A DNA stretch of 48,444 nucleotides from contig JAJNQE010000179.1 of the NCBI GenBank assembly GCA_021154985.1, positions 1-48,444 on the forward strand. Reading direction: 5' to 3'. A program made the position numbers and the translations under genes. Source of the stretch: Hydrogenophaga sp. Lineage in GTDB: Bacteria; Pseudomonadota; Gammaproteobacteria; Burkholderiales; Burkholderiaceae_C. Under the pieces are notes generated by a model. The model saw only the letters and a program-made list of their open reading frames with translations. It made no database searches and was not told the origin of the DNA. The stretch's first letter is position 1. Each line of letters starts with the position of its first letter. Of the stretch, positions 1-7,825 are shown one piece after another.

Positions 1-1188
1 AGCAGCGCCAAGGTGGTCGTGGTGGGCGGTGGTTTTGGTGGTGCCACTGCCGCCAAATACGTGCGCATGTTCTCCAACAACAGCATCGACGTGACGCTGG
101 TGGAGCCCAACGCTGCGTTTGTGTCCTGCCCGTTGTCCAACCTGGTGGTGGGCGGTCACTCGACCATCGCCGAGATCACCACGCCTTACAGCAACCTCAC
201 CGCACGCCACGGCGTGAAGGTGGTGCGCGACATGGTGGACAGCATCGACCCGGTGAAGCGCACGGTGAAGCTGGCCAGCGGCGGCGAGCTCGCGTATGAC
301 CGCCTCATCCTCTCCCCCGGCATCGACTTCATGCCCACCCTGCCCGGCATGATCAAACCCGGCGCGGCCGAGAAGGTGCTGCACGCCTGGAAAGCCGGGC
401 CACAAACCACGGCGCTGCGTCAGCAGCTCATGGCCCTGCCCGACGGCGGCACCTACGCCATCAGCATCCCGCTGGCACCCTACCGCTGCCCGCCCGGCCC
501 CTACGAGCGCGCCTGCATGGTGGCCAGCTACTTCAAGGTGGCCAAGCCCAAGAGCAAGGTCGTCATCTTTGACGCCAACGACGACATCACCTCCAAGAAA
601 GGCCTGTTCACCAAGGCCTGGAACGACCACTACGCCGGCATGATCGAGTACCGGCCCAAGCACAAGCTGGTGGACGTGGACGCCGCCACCAACACCCTGA
701 AGTTCGAGTTCAACGACGACTTCAAGGCCGGCGTGGCCAACGTGCTGCCCGACATGCGCGCGGGCAACATCGCGGTGAAGACGGGTCTGGCCACGGCCAA
801 CGCACGCTGGTGCGAGGTGGACTTTTTGACCTTCGAATCGAAGGCGCAGAAAAACATCCACGTGCTCGGCGACGCGATCCAGATCGCGCCGGCCATGCCC
901 AAGTCGGGCCACATGGCCAACCAGCACGGCAAGACGTGTGCTGCCGCCGTGGTCTCTCTGCTGCAAGGCAAGGAACCACCGGCCAACCCGCTCTACGCCA
1001 ACACCTGCTACAGCTTCGTGACCGCCAAGGACGTGGTGCACGTGGCCAGCGTGCACAAGTACGACGCCGAGAAAAAGACCATGGTCGCGGTGCCCGGCGC
1101 TGGTGGTTTGTCGAGCGCAGCGAGCGAGCTGGAAGGGGCTTATGCGAAGGCCTGGGCGCGCAACATCTGGGCCGATTCGCTGGCCTGA
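1..1188 (+). CDS. fccB: Flavocytochrome c sulfide dehydrogenase, flavoprotein subunit (5' partial)
   Basis: The reading frame is open from base 1, so the start and any Tat signal lie outside the window. The visible part begins with a Rossmann FAD motif (VVVVGGGFGGATAAKY). It carries the two cysteines that form the redox disulfide in flavocytochrome c sulfide dehydrogenases: one in the YRCPPGPYE segment and one in the YANTCYSF segment. A second FAD motif (IHVLGDAIQ) and the family's C-terminal domain follow. Family knowledge: the periplasmic enzyme oxidises sulfide to sulfur or polysulfide and passes electrons to a cytochrome c subunit (FccA), which would be encoded upstream. A strong terminator follows the stop, so this is the last gene of its operon. 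SoxF is a close relative and cannot be fully excluded. Confidence 0.9.
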   Translation, partial: SSAKVVVVGGGFGGATAAKYVRMFSNNSIDVTLVEPNAAFVSCPLSNLVVGGHSTIAEITTPYSNLTARHGVKVVRDMVDSIDPVKRTVKLASGGELAYDRLILSPGIDFMPTLPGMIKPGAAEKVLHAWKAGPQTTALRQQLMALPDGGTYAISIPLAPYRCPPGPYERACMVASYFKVAKPKSKVVIFDANDDITSKKGLFTKAWNDHYAGMIEYRPKHKLVDVDAATNTLKFEFNDDFKAGVANVLPDMRAGNIAVKTGLATANARWCEVDFLTFESKAQKNIHVLGDAIQIAPAMPKSGHMANQHGKTCAAAVVSLLQGKEPPANPLYANTCYSFVTAKDVVHVASVHKYDAEKKTMVAVPGAGGLSSAASELEGAYAKAWARNIWADSLA

Positions 1189-1211
1189 CACCAGCGGCGC
1201 TGCCATGCAAC

Positions 1212-1234
1212 AAGGCCCCGTTCACCGGGGCCTT
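1212..1234 (+). terminator. Intrinsic terminator after fccB
   Basis: A perfect 9-bp stem (AAGGCCCCG / CGGGGCCTT) with a 5-base loop TTCAC is followed by further T residues, 24 bases after the fccB stop. This is a textbook Rho-independent terminator on the plus strand. Confidence 0.9.
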
Positions 1235-1278
1235 TTCTCGTTGAACCGGTGGACGATCAACCCCTGGGAGTGCACCCC

Positions 1279-2082
1279 ATGAAACGAAGAACGTTCGGAT
1301 CGCTGGCCTTGGGTCTGCTGCCCCTGGTCGGTTGGCCAGCCGGCGCTGCAGAGCGCATCGGCGTGCTGATGTTGCACGGCAAAAACCCGGGTGGACCTCT
1401 CAGCCCGCAGTACGCGCCGGTGAAGTCGGCCATGGAGAAACAAGGCTGGCTGGTGGCCCTGCCCGACATGCCTTGGTCGCGCAACCGCTATCTGCAAGGC
1501 CACTGGGACGGCGCGATGGCCGAAATCGCACAGCACGTGAAAGCTCTGCAGGCCCAGGGCGCCACACGCATCGTGCTCATGGGCCACAGCATGGGTGTGC
1601 CGGCCGCCATGAGCCATGCCGCCCGCGGAGGGACGGTTCATGCGCTGGTGCTGCTGGCACCGGGTCACGTGCCGCGCGGCTACTTCACCGCGCCACAGTT
1701 GGCACCGGTGCGCGAAAGCATCGAGACCGCGCGCGCACTGGTGGCGGCCGGCAAAGGCGATGAGAGCAACCGGTTCATGGACATCAACCAGGGGCGCCAG
1801 CAGCCCGTGATCACCAGTGCGAAAAACTTTCTCTCCTACTTCGATCCGGAATCCGACGCCGACATGGGCGTGACAGCGCCCAGGCTGCCCGCCAACCTGC
1901 CCGTGCTCACCGCCATCGGCGAGGGCGATCCCATGTTCAAGCGGGTGCGCGAGTACTACGTCGACAAACTGCCCGCCAACCCGAACTCCCAACTGCTCGA
2001 AGTCTCAGGCGGCCACCTCGACACACCGCAGGTGGCTCTGGACCAGATCCTGGCGTGGGTGCCCAGGGTCATCGCCGCCTGA
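1279..2082 (+). CDS. Exported alpha/beta hydrolase
   Basis: 267 residues from the ATG at 1279. An in-frame start 30 bases upstream exists, but the 1279 start gives a clean signal peptide (MKRRTFGSLALG, then a hydrophobic stretch ending near WPAGAA). The two leading arginines could make it a Tat-type signal. The fold is shown by VLMLHGK near the mature N terminus, the nucleophile elbow GHSMG, an acidic segment GEGDPMF and a late SGGHLDTP that would hold the catalytic His. The substrate cannot be read from the sequence. It follows the fccB terminator, so it is probably transcribed separately. Its stop lies only 7 bases from the stop of the convergent SDR gene. Confidence 0.75.
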   Translation: MKRRTFGSLALGLLPLVGWPAGAAERIGVLMLHGKNPGGPLSPQYAPVKSAMEKQGWLVALPDMPWSRNRYLQGHWDGAMAEIAQHVKALQAQGATRIVLMGHSMGVPAAMSHAARGGTVHALVLLAPGHVPRGYFTAPQLAPVRESIETARALVAAGKGDESNRFMDINQGRQQPVITSAKNFLSYFDPESDADMGVTAPRLPANLPVLTAIGEGDPMFKRVREYYVDKLPANPNSQLLEVSGGHLDTPQVALDQILAWVPRVIAA

Positions 2083-2089
2083 ATCGCGC

Positions 2090-2992
2090 TCAGACAGGGC
2101 GCGCTTCGCCCAGGCCTGCCTTGGCCAACTCGTGCTTGTATTGCTCCCAGCCGGATGAGGGCACGGTCTCGCCCGTGCGATCCTGCACCCGACCGAGCTG
2201 GTCACGCACCACATTGGCCGCGTCACTGGCCTCGTCCGCATGGATGCCTTGCGTCATGGTGATGTGGGCGCACTCGAAACTGCCGGCACCGGCCAGCAGG
2301 ATCATGCGGGTGGGGGCGTCGTCGGCCACCAGGGCGATCAGGCCGGGGCTCACCTTGTCGGGCGCCAGACCGGCCAGCGCCGCCTCGTCCAGGATGCCTT
2401 CGGTCATGCCGGTGGCGGCGCTGGGGGCCAGGCAGTTGACGCGAATGTCGTGCTTCATGCCCTCAAGCGCCAAGGTCTGCATGAGGCCGACCAGCGCCAT
2501 CTTGGCGGCACCGTAGTTGGCCTGGCCAAAACTGCCGTAGAGGCCCGAAGACGAGGTCGTCATGACGATGCGGCCGCGCCCTTGCGCACGCATCTGCTCC
2601 CACACCGCCTTGGTGCAGTGCACCGACCCCATGACGTGCACATCCATCACCAGGCGGAAGTCGTCCATCGACATCTTGGCAAACGACTTGTCGCGCAGGA
2701 TGCCGGCGTTGTTGACCAGGATGTCGACCCGGCCCCAGGCCTCCACCGCCTGGGCCACCATGGCCTGCATCTGCTCGAAGTTCGTCACATCGCCGCCGTT
2801 GAGCAGTGCCTCGCCACCGCTGCGGACGATGTCGTCAACCACCGCGCGGGCACCCGAGCCCTCGCGATCACCGCCGAGGTCGTTCACCAGCACACATGCG
2901 CCGTGTCGCGCCAGTTCCAGCGCATGGGCGCGCCCCAGGCCACCACCGGCTCCCGTCACGATGGCCACCTTGTTCTGCAATACCTTGTTCAT
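2090..2992 (-). CDS. SDR-family dehydrogenase, HSD17B4-like
   Basis: 300 residues from the ATG at 2992; a TTG 15 bases further upstream is less likely. It is a short-chain dehydrogenase with the NAD(P) motif TGAGGGLG, the NNAG motif, and the catalytic Ser and Tyr-x-x-x-Lys in SSSGLYGSFGQANYGAAK. It resembles the dehydrogenase domain of multifunctional beta-oxidation enzymes (3-hydroxyacyl oxidation) and has a C-terminal tail beyond the Rossmann core. It is the last gene of the SDR-Liv-BKACE block, 36 bases after the BKACE gene. Inference: it oxidises a beta-hydroxy acid or its CoA ester to the keto compound that BKACE cleaves. The exact substrate is unknown. Confidence 0.8.
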   Translation of the reverse strand: MNKVLQNKVAIVTGAGGGLGRAHALELARHGACVLVNDLGGDREGSGARAVVDDIVRSGGEALLNGGDVTNFEQMQAMVAQAVEAWGRVDILVNNAGILRDKSFAKMSMDDFRLVMDVHVMGSVHCTKAVWEQMRAQGRGRIVMTTSSSGLYGSFGQANYGAAKMALVGLMQTLALEGMKHDIRVNCLAPSAATGMTEGILDEAALAGLAPDKVSPGLIALVADDAPTRMILLAGAGSFECAHITMTQGIHADEASDAANVVRDQLGRVQDRTGETVPSSGWEQYKHELAKAGLGEARPV

Positions 2993-3028
2993 GGTTTCTC
3001 TGTTCAATGGGTTGGGGGTTGGACGGTT

Positions 3029-3967
3029 TCAGGCCGCAACATTCTGCGACCCCTTGAGGGCGAGCATGGCGCGGGCCTCGGAGGGAGAGGCGACGTCCAG
3101 GGAGAGTTCGTGGAGGATGCGGCGGATCTTGAGGACTTGTTCAGCGCAGGAGGTGGCGAGCTGGCCCTTGCCCAGGTAGAGGCTGTCCTCCAAGCCCACG
3201 CGCACGTGGCTGCCCATGACCGCGCCCATGGTCAGCAGCGGCATCTGGTGGCGCCCGGCGCCCAGCACCGAGAAGCGGTAGCCCTGGCGACCGAAGAGGC
3301 GGTCGGCCGTGCTGCGCATGGCGAAGAGGTTCTCCGGGTCCGGCCCCAGGCCACCCAGGATGCCGAAGATGCACTGGATGAACAGCGGGCCCTTGATCAG
3401 GCCCTCGTCCACGAAGTGGGCCAGGGTGTGGAGATGGCCCACGTCGTAGCACTCGAACTCGAAGCGCGTGCCGCAGTCCTCGCCCAGCACCTTGAGGATG
3501 TGTTTGATGTCGGCGAAGGTGTTGCGGAAGATCAGGTCTTCCATACCCTCGATGTAGGGCTTCTCCCAGGCGTGTTTCCACTCGGTGATCTTGCGCGCGG
3601 CGGGATGGATGGAAAAGTTCATCGAGCCCATGTTGAGCGAACACATCTCGGGCTGGAGCTGAAGCGGGTAGGCCAGGCGCTCGGCCAGCGTCATGCGGGT
3701 GCTGCCGCCGGTGGTGATGTTGATCACCGCGTCGGTGGCAGCGCGGATGCGCGGCACGAACTGATCGAACACCTTGGGGTCGGCGCTGGGGCTGCCGTCG
3801 GCCGGGTTGCGCGCGTGCAGGTGCAGGATGGCCGCCCCCGCTTCGGCGGCCGCGATCGCCTGCTCGGCAATTTGATCGGGCGTGAGCGGCAGATGGGGCG
3901 ACATGCTGGGCGTGTGCACCGAGCCGGTGACCGCGCAGGAGATGATGACTTTGTGCTGGTTGTCCAT
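3029..3967 (-). CDS. Beta-keto acid cleavage enzyme (BKACE, DUF849 family)
   Basis: 312 residues, full length for the family. BKACE enzymes use Zn(2+) and acetyl-CoA to cleave a beta-keto acid into acetoacetate and a new acyl-CoA; the type member is 3-keto-5-aminohexanoate cleavage enzyme, and dehydrocarnitine cleavage is another case. Visible support: the zinc-binding HLHAR motif about 50 residues in, the TTGGS loop, and the RVGLEDS segment that carries the third zinc ligand (Glu). It lies 40 bases downstream of the LivF-type gene and 36 bases upstream of the SDR. This places cleavage of a keto acid downstream of a dedicated importer. The family is certain; the substrate is not determined by sequence. 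Confidence 0.88.
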   Translation of the reverse strand: MDNQHKVIISCAVTGSVHTPSMSPHLPLTPDQIAEQAIAAAEAGAAILHLHARNPADGSPSADPKVFDQFVPRIRAATDAVINITTGGSTRMTLAERLAYPLQLQPEMCSLNMGSMNFSIHPAARKITEWKHAWEKPYIEGMEDLIFRNTFADIKHILKVLGEDCGTRFEFECYDVGHLHTLAHFVDEGLIKGPLFIQCIFGILGGLGPDPENLFAMRSTADRLFGRQGYRFSVLGAGRHQMPLLTMGAVMGSHVRVGLEDSLYLGKGQLATSCAEQVLKIRRILHELSLDVASPSEARAMLALKGSQNVAA

Positions 3968-4007
3968 GGAGAGGCAGTCTGGTGGCAGGAAGGGATGTGT
4001 TGGGGAT

Positions 4008-4727
4008 TCAGACCGCCAGCCAGTCGGCCAGCAGCTGCTGGTCGGCCTTGAGGGCCTGGGGCGTGCCCTCGAAGACGATGCGCCCGTGGCCCATCACGCA
4101 GACGCGGGTGGAGACCTTGAGCGCGATGGCCAGCTTTTGCTCCACCAGCACCACCGAGACGCCGCGGCGGTGCATGTCCTGGATGCACTCGCCCACGGCC
4201 GCGACGATCTTGGGCGCCAGGCCCTCGGTGGGCTCGTCGATCAGCAGCACCAGCGGGTTGCCCAGCAGCGATCGGCAGATGGTGAGCATTTGCTGCTCGC
4301 CCCCGGAGAGGCTGCCGGCCAGGGTGTTGCGCCGCTCCTTCAAGCGCGGGAAGTAGTCGAACATCTGCTCGACATTCCACTGTACCGAGCCACCCACCGT
4401 GGGCTGCTCGCCCATGCGCAGGTTCTCGTCGACGGTGAGGTTGGCAAACACCTCACGCTCCTCGGGCACATAGCCCACGCCGGCGCGGCAGATGTGAAAC
4501 GGCCGCTGGCCCGAGAGCTCACGCCCCTGCAGCTGGACGCTGCCGCCGGTGGGCGGCACCAGGCCCATGATGGCTTTGAGGGTGGTGGAGCGGCCCGAGC
4601 CGTTGCGCCCGAGCAGGCTGAGCACCTCGTTGCGCTGCACCTGCAGCGACACGCCGTGCAGGATGTGGCTCTTGCCGTAGTGCGCGTGCAACTGGTCCAC
4701 GCTCAGCAGGGTGTTGTCTTCACTCAT
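4008..4727 (-). CDS. livF: ABC transporter ATPase, LivF type
   Basis: 239 residues from the ATG at 4727, which overlaps the stop of the LivG gene (ATGA). It is the second nucleotide-binding subunit of a branched-chain amino acid-type importer (HAAT family). The signature LSGGEQ, Walker B LLIDEP and the usual Gln in place of the H-loop His (VEQK) are present. The Walker A is unusual: GRNGSGRST, with Arg46 where the catalytic Lys is expected; codon CGC reads Arg. The SDR and BKACE neighbours suggest the cargo is a carboxylic acid rather than leucine. The gene symbol is by family only. Confidence 0.88.
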   Translation of the reverse strand: MSEDNTLLSVDQLHAHYGKSHILHGVSLQVQRNEVLSLLGRNGSGRSTTLKAIMGLVPPTGGSVQLQGRELSGQRPFHICRAGVGYVPEEREVFANLTVDENLRMGEQPTVGGSVQWNVEQMFDYFPRLKERRNTLAGSLSGGEQQMLTICRSLLGNPLVLLIDEPTEGLAPKIVAAVGECIQDMHRRGVSVVLVEQKLAIALKVSTRVCVMGHGRIVFEGTPQALKADQQLLADWLAV

Positions 4728-5479
4728 GCATGCACCTCTTCGCCCAGATAGGCCTCTTTCACAGCGGCGTTGTCGCGGATCTCGTCGGGCGTGCCGGTGG
4801 CGATCACCTGGCCATAGACCAGCACGCTGATGCGGTCGCTGATGGAGAAGACCACCTGCATGTCGTGTTCGACGATGAGCAGGGCGCGTCCGCGCGTGAC
4901 CTCGCAAATCAGCTCGGAGGTGTAGGCGGTTTCTTCGTTGGACATGCCCGCCATCGGCTCGTCCAGCAAGATGACCTTGGGGTCCGAGGCCAGCGTCATG
5001 GCGATCTCCAGCGAGCGCTGCTCGGAGTACGACAGCTCGGCCGCCAGCATCTGCGCCTTGGCCTGCAGTCGTACCTGCTCGAGCAGGCGCTCGGTCTGCT
5101 CGCGCACCGCGCGGTTGCCGTCGATGAAGCGCCAGAAGCTGTACTGCAGGCCGTGCGAGCGCATGACCGCCAGGCGCAGGTTCTCGAACACCGAGAGCTT
5201 GGGGAAGATGTTGGTGATCTGGAACGAGCGCGCCAGACCCAGGCGGTTGATGTCCTGGGGCGACTGGCCCTGGATGCGCTGGCCGTTGAAGACGATCTCG
5301 CCCGCGCTGGGCTTGAGGTTGCCCGAGATCAGGTGGAACAGCGTGGACTTGCCCGCGCCGTTGGGGCCGATGAGGGCGTGGCGCTCCTGAGCGCGCAGCT
5401 CCAGATCGACGCCGCGGATGATCTCGGTGGGGCCAAAGGATTTCTTCAACCCCTGCAGGGACAGAATGGCTTCGCTCAT
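4724..5479 (-). CDS. livG: ABC transporter ATPase, LivG type
   Basis: 251 residues from the ATG at 5479, overlapping the LivM stop by ATGA. It has an intact Walker A (GPNGAGKST, Lys44), Walker B (VILLDEP) and H-loop (IVEHDM). The ABC signature at residues 149-154 reads LSYSEQ, where LivG proteins usually have L-A/S-Y-G-x-Q, so the second Gly of the motif is Ser. Paired with the LivF subunit, the dimer would have one normal site (LivG Walker A plus LivF LSGGEQ) and one degenerate site. Translation is coupled to livM and livF by 4-base overlaps. Confidence 0.88.
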   Translation of the reverse strand: MSEAILSLQGLKKSFGPTEIIRGVDLELRAQERHALIGPNGAGKSTLFHLISGNLKPSAGEIVFNGQRIQGQSPQDINRLGLARSFQITNIFPKLSVFENLRLAVMRSHGLQYSFWRFIDGNRAVREQTERLLEQVRLQAKAQMLAAELSYSEQRSLEIAMTLASDPKVILLDEPMAGMSNEETAYTSELICEVTRGRALLIVEHDMQVVFSISDRISVLVYGQVIATGTPDEIRDNAAVKEAYLGEEVHA

Positions 5480-6771
5480 GCGGACTCCTGAACGGTGGCG
5501 GTGGACGTGGGGACGGCGCCAGGTCCTGCCGGGCTCGCGTTGCGAATGCTCAGCAGGCGGCGGCGCGTGAACAGCACGCACGCACCGCCCATGGCCAGCA
5601 AAGCCAGCGGGACGGCCCAGGTCGTGATCGCAGCGGGCACCCAGTCCACGCCATACAGCGCGATGGATGGCCAGGGCGCATCGGAGTCGGCTGGCAGCAG
5701 GGCGCGGTAGTCGCGCGAGAACAGGCGGCGCAGCATCTCCACCGTGAAGGCGACTCCGCTGCCCAGCAGCGTGGTGGCTGCTGCAAAGCCCAGCACCACC
5801 GGCAGCAGGCGCCAGAAACCCACGCGGCGCCACAGCTGCGCCGAGCCGCTGAACAGGCCGGCCAGGCCCTGGGGCATGAACATCATGACCACCACGAACA
5901 GGATGCCCTGGTACAGCAGCCAGGACTGCGTGAGGTCGGAGACCGCGTAACCAAAGAAGGTCATGAGTGCCGCACCCAGCGCCGGGCCCAGGAAGGTGCC
6001 CACGCCGCCGATGTAGGCGTTGATCACCGCCGCAGCCGAGAGCGTGCTCTCGAACAGCACGTAGTTGGCCGCCTCGTTGTTGATGACCTGCAGCCCGCCG
6101 GCGATGCCTGAGAACATCGCGGAGACCGAGAACACCAGCACGCTGAGCTTGTGCGTGTCGTAGCCCAGGAAGGCCAGGCGGTGGCGGTTCTCGCGCAGAC
6201 CCAGCGCCAGGCGCCCCACCGGGGTGCGGGTGAACAGGTACAGCAGCAGCAGCGAGACCAGCACCCACACCAGGACGAGGTAGTACACCTCGGTGGTGGA
6301 GCCGAAGGTGAGCCCCACCGAGGGCATGCGCATGCTGGAGACGCCGGCCTCGCCACCAAAGACGCTCTTCAGGTGGGGGGCCAGCGAGTGCAGCAGCTCG
6401 GCGATGGCCAGGGTGATCATGGCGAAGTAGGTGCCGGTGCGCTGGGTGGAGAACCAGCCGGCCACCAGGCCCAGCAGCAGACCGCCCAGGGCGCCGGCCA
6501 GCGGCAGCAGCGGCGTGGGCAGCAGCCCGGTGCCGCCCAGCGCGTTCATGGCGTGCACGGTGGCGAAGGCGCCGATGCCGAAGTAGGCGGCGTGGCCGAA
6601 GGAGAGCATGCCGGCCTGGCCGCACACCACGTTGAAAGCCGAGGCGAAGAGCGCGGCGATCAACATCTGGATGGCCGCGTTGAGCAGTCCCATGGACAGC
6701 AGCCAGGGCAAGCCCAGCAGGATGGCCAGCCCCAGGACGAGGCTGGTGGCGATGAGGGTGCGTGTGTTCAT
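5476..6771 (-). CDS. livM: ABC transporter permease, LivM type, with long C-terminal extension
   Basis: 431 residues; the usual LivM is about 320-350. The first roughly 315 residues are a typical permease of 8-10 hydrophobic segments with the conserved GQAGMLSFGHAAYFGIGAF and GGVGTFLGPALGA motifs. The remaining stretch of more than 100 residues adds two clear hydrophobic segments (LLPVVLGFAAATTLLGSG and TTWAVPLALLAMGGACVL) around a soluble loop, then a low-complexity tail. It overlaps livH upstream and livG downstream by ATGA. The extension is in frame with no sign of a frameshift. Its role is unknown. Confidence 0.87.
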   Translation of the reverse strand: MNTRTLIATSLVLGLAILLGLPWLLSMGLLNAAIQMLIAALFASAFNVVCGQAGMLSFGHAAYFGIGAFATVHAMNALGGTGLLPTPLLPLAGALGGLLLGLVAGWFSTQRTGTYFAMITLAIAELLHSLAPHLKSVFGGEAGVSSMRMPSVGLTFGSTTEVYYLVLVWVLVSLLLLYLFTRTPVGRLALGLRENRHRLAFLGYDTHKLSVLVFSVSAMFSGIAGGLQVINNEAANYVLFESTLSAAAVINAYIGGVGTFLGPALGAALMTFFGYAVSDLTQSWLLYQGILFVVVMMFMPQGLAGLFSGSAQLWRRVGFWRLLPVVLGFAAATTLLGSGVAFTVEMLRRLFSRDYRALLPADSDAPWPSIALYGVDWVPAAITTWAVPLALLAMGGACVLFTRRRLLSIRNASPAGPGAVPTSTATVQESA

Positions 6772-7709
6772 GACTTCTCGCCCATGAGGCCCGAAGGGCG
6801 CACCAGCAGCACCAGCAGCATCAGTGCAAACGGCAGCGTGGCCGCCAGGCTGGAGAGCTTGAGCGTGAGCAGGCCGCCGATGCCCTCGGCCCAGTCCCGC
6901 GCACCCACCACCGCCAGCAGATCGGCCAGGCTGCCATCGATCGACACCGCCAGCGAAGTGATCACGCCGATGAGCAGCGAGGCCAGCATGGCGCCTTCAA
7001 GCGAGCCCAGGCCGCCGACGACCACCACCACGAAGACCATCACCCCCAGCTCCAGCGCCATGTTGGGGTTGGTGGTGTAGAAGGCACCGGCCACGGCGCC
7101 GGCCAGCCCGGCCAGGGCCGCGCCCACGCCAAAGACGCTCATGAAGACCAGCGGCACGTTGTGCCCCAGGGCTTCGGCCATGCGCGGGCGGTAGATGGCC
7201 GAGCGCACCACGATACCCACGCGGGTGCGAGTGAGCAGCAGGTAGATCAACACGAACATCACCACCGCCACGCCCCCCATGAACACCCGATAGGCCGGGT
7301 AGTTCGCCACGCCGATGGTGAAGGCGGAGAAGTCCAGGAACTCGGGCAGGCGGTAGTTGACCGGGTAGTTGCCAAAGAAGAGCTTGATCAGCTCGGCAAT
7401 GATGAAGGACAAGCCAAAGGTCAGCAGCAGTTCGTGGGCGTGGCCGTGGTGGTGTACGCGGCGCAGGAAGAAGCGCTCCACGATCACACCGACGAAGCCC
7501 ACGAGCACCGTGGCGGCCACCACCGCCAGGCCAAAGCCGAGCACGTCGTTCAGCGCGTACGCAAAGTACGCGCCCAGCATGTAGAACGAGGCGTGCGCAA
7601 AATTGAGCACGCCCATCATCCCGAAGATGAGGGTCAGACCGGCGGAGACCATGAACAGCAGCAGGCCGTAGATGGTCCCGTTCAGCAACGATACGAGGAG
7701 GGTGTCCAT
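6768..7709 (-). CDS. livH: ABC transporter permease, LivH type
   Basis: 313 residues with multiple transmembrane segments and the LivH hallmarks: LNGTIYGLLLFMVSAGLTL at the N terminus, then FAHASFYMLGAYF, and GGLGSLEGAMLASLLIG near the C terminus. It forms the membrane channel with LivM. The start ATG at 7709 is 116 bases downstream of the binding-protein stop, a gap that carries a GC-rich inverted repeat. The stop overlaps the livM start by ATGA. Confidence 0.9.
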   Translation of the reverse strand: MDTLLVSLLNGTIYGLLLFMVSAGLTLIFGMMGVLNFAHASFYMLGAYFAYALNDVLGFGLAVVAATVLVGFVGVIVERFFLRRVHHHGHAHELLLTFGLSFIIAELIKLFFGNYPVNYRLPEFLDFSAFTIGVANYPAYRVFMGGVAVVMFVLIYLLLTRTRVGIVVRSAIYRPRMAEALGHNVPLVFMSVFGVGAALAGLAGAVAGAFYTTNPNMALELGVMVFVVVVVGGLGSLEGAMLASLLIGVITSLAVSIDGSLADLLAVVGARDWAEGIGGLLTLKLSSLAATLPFALMLLVLLVRPSGLMGEKS

Positions 7710-7734
7710 GGGGTGGGCTCCGCAGGAAACAGGA

Positions 7735-7763
7735 GGCCCGGGCGCCGCGCTCGCGCGCGGGCC
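7735..7763 (-). repeat. GC-rich inverted repeat between binding-protein and permease genes
   Basis: GGCCCG at 7735-7740 pairs with CGGGCC at 7758-7763, with further GC pairing possible inside. Hairpins between a binding-protein gene and its permease genes often partly stop transcription or stabilise the upstream message, so that more binding protein is made. That role is inferred here; there is no T tract. Confidence 0.4.
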
Positions 7764-7825
7764 GGGGTCTTTGACGAAGGAAAGGAAACCAGGCGCTGCC
7801 AGGGCGCCCGGTCAGCGGCCACCGC

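Noticed and set aside
2240..4051. A 603-codon open frame on the plus strand
   Set aside because: It is antisense to the SDR and BKACE genes, which show intact motifs. High GC content produces long empty frames; the translation is rich in His, Arg and Gly with no motif.
5480..6625. An in-frame extension of livG into livM
   Set aside because: The extension is an out-of-frame reading of livM; livG starts at 5479 with an ATGA overlap.
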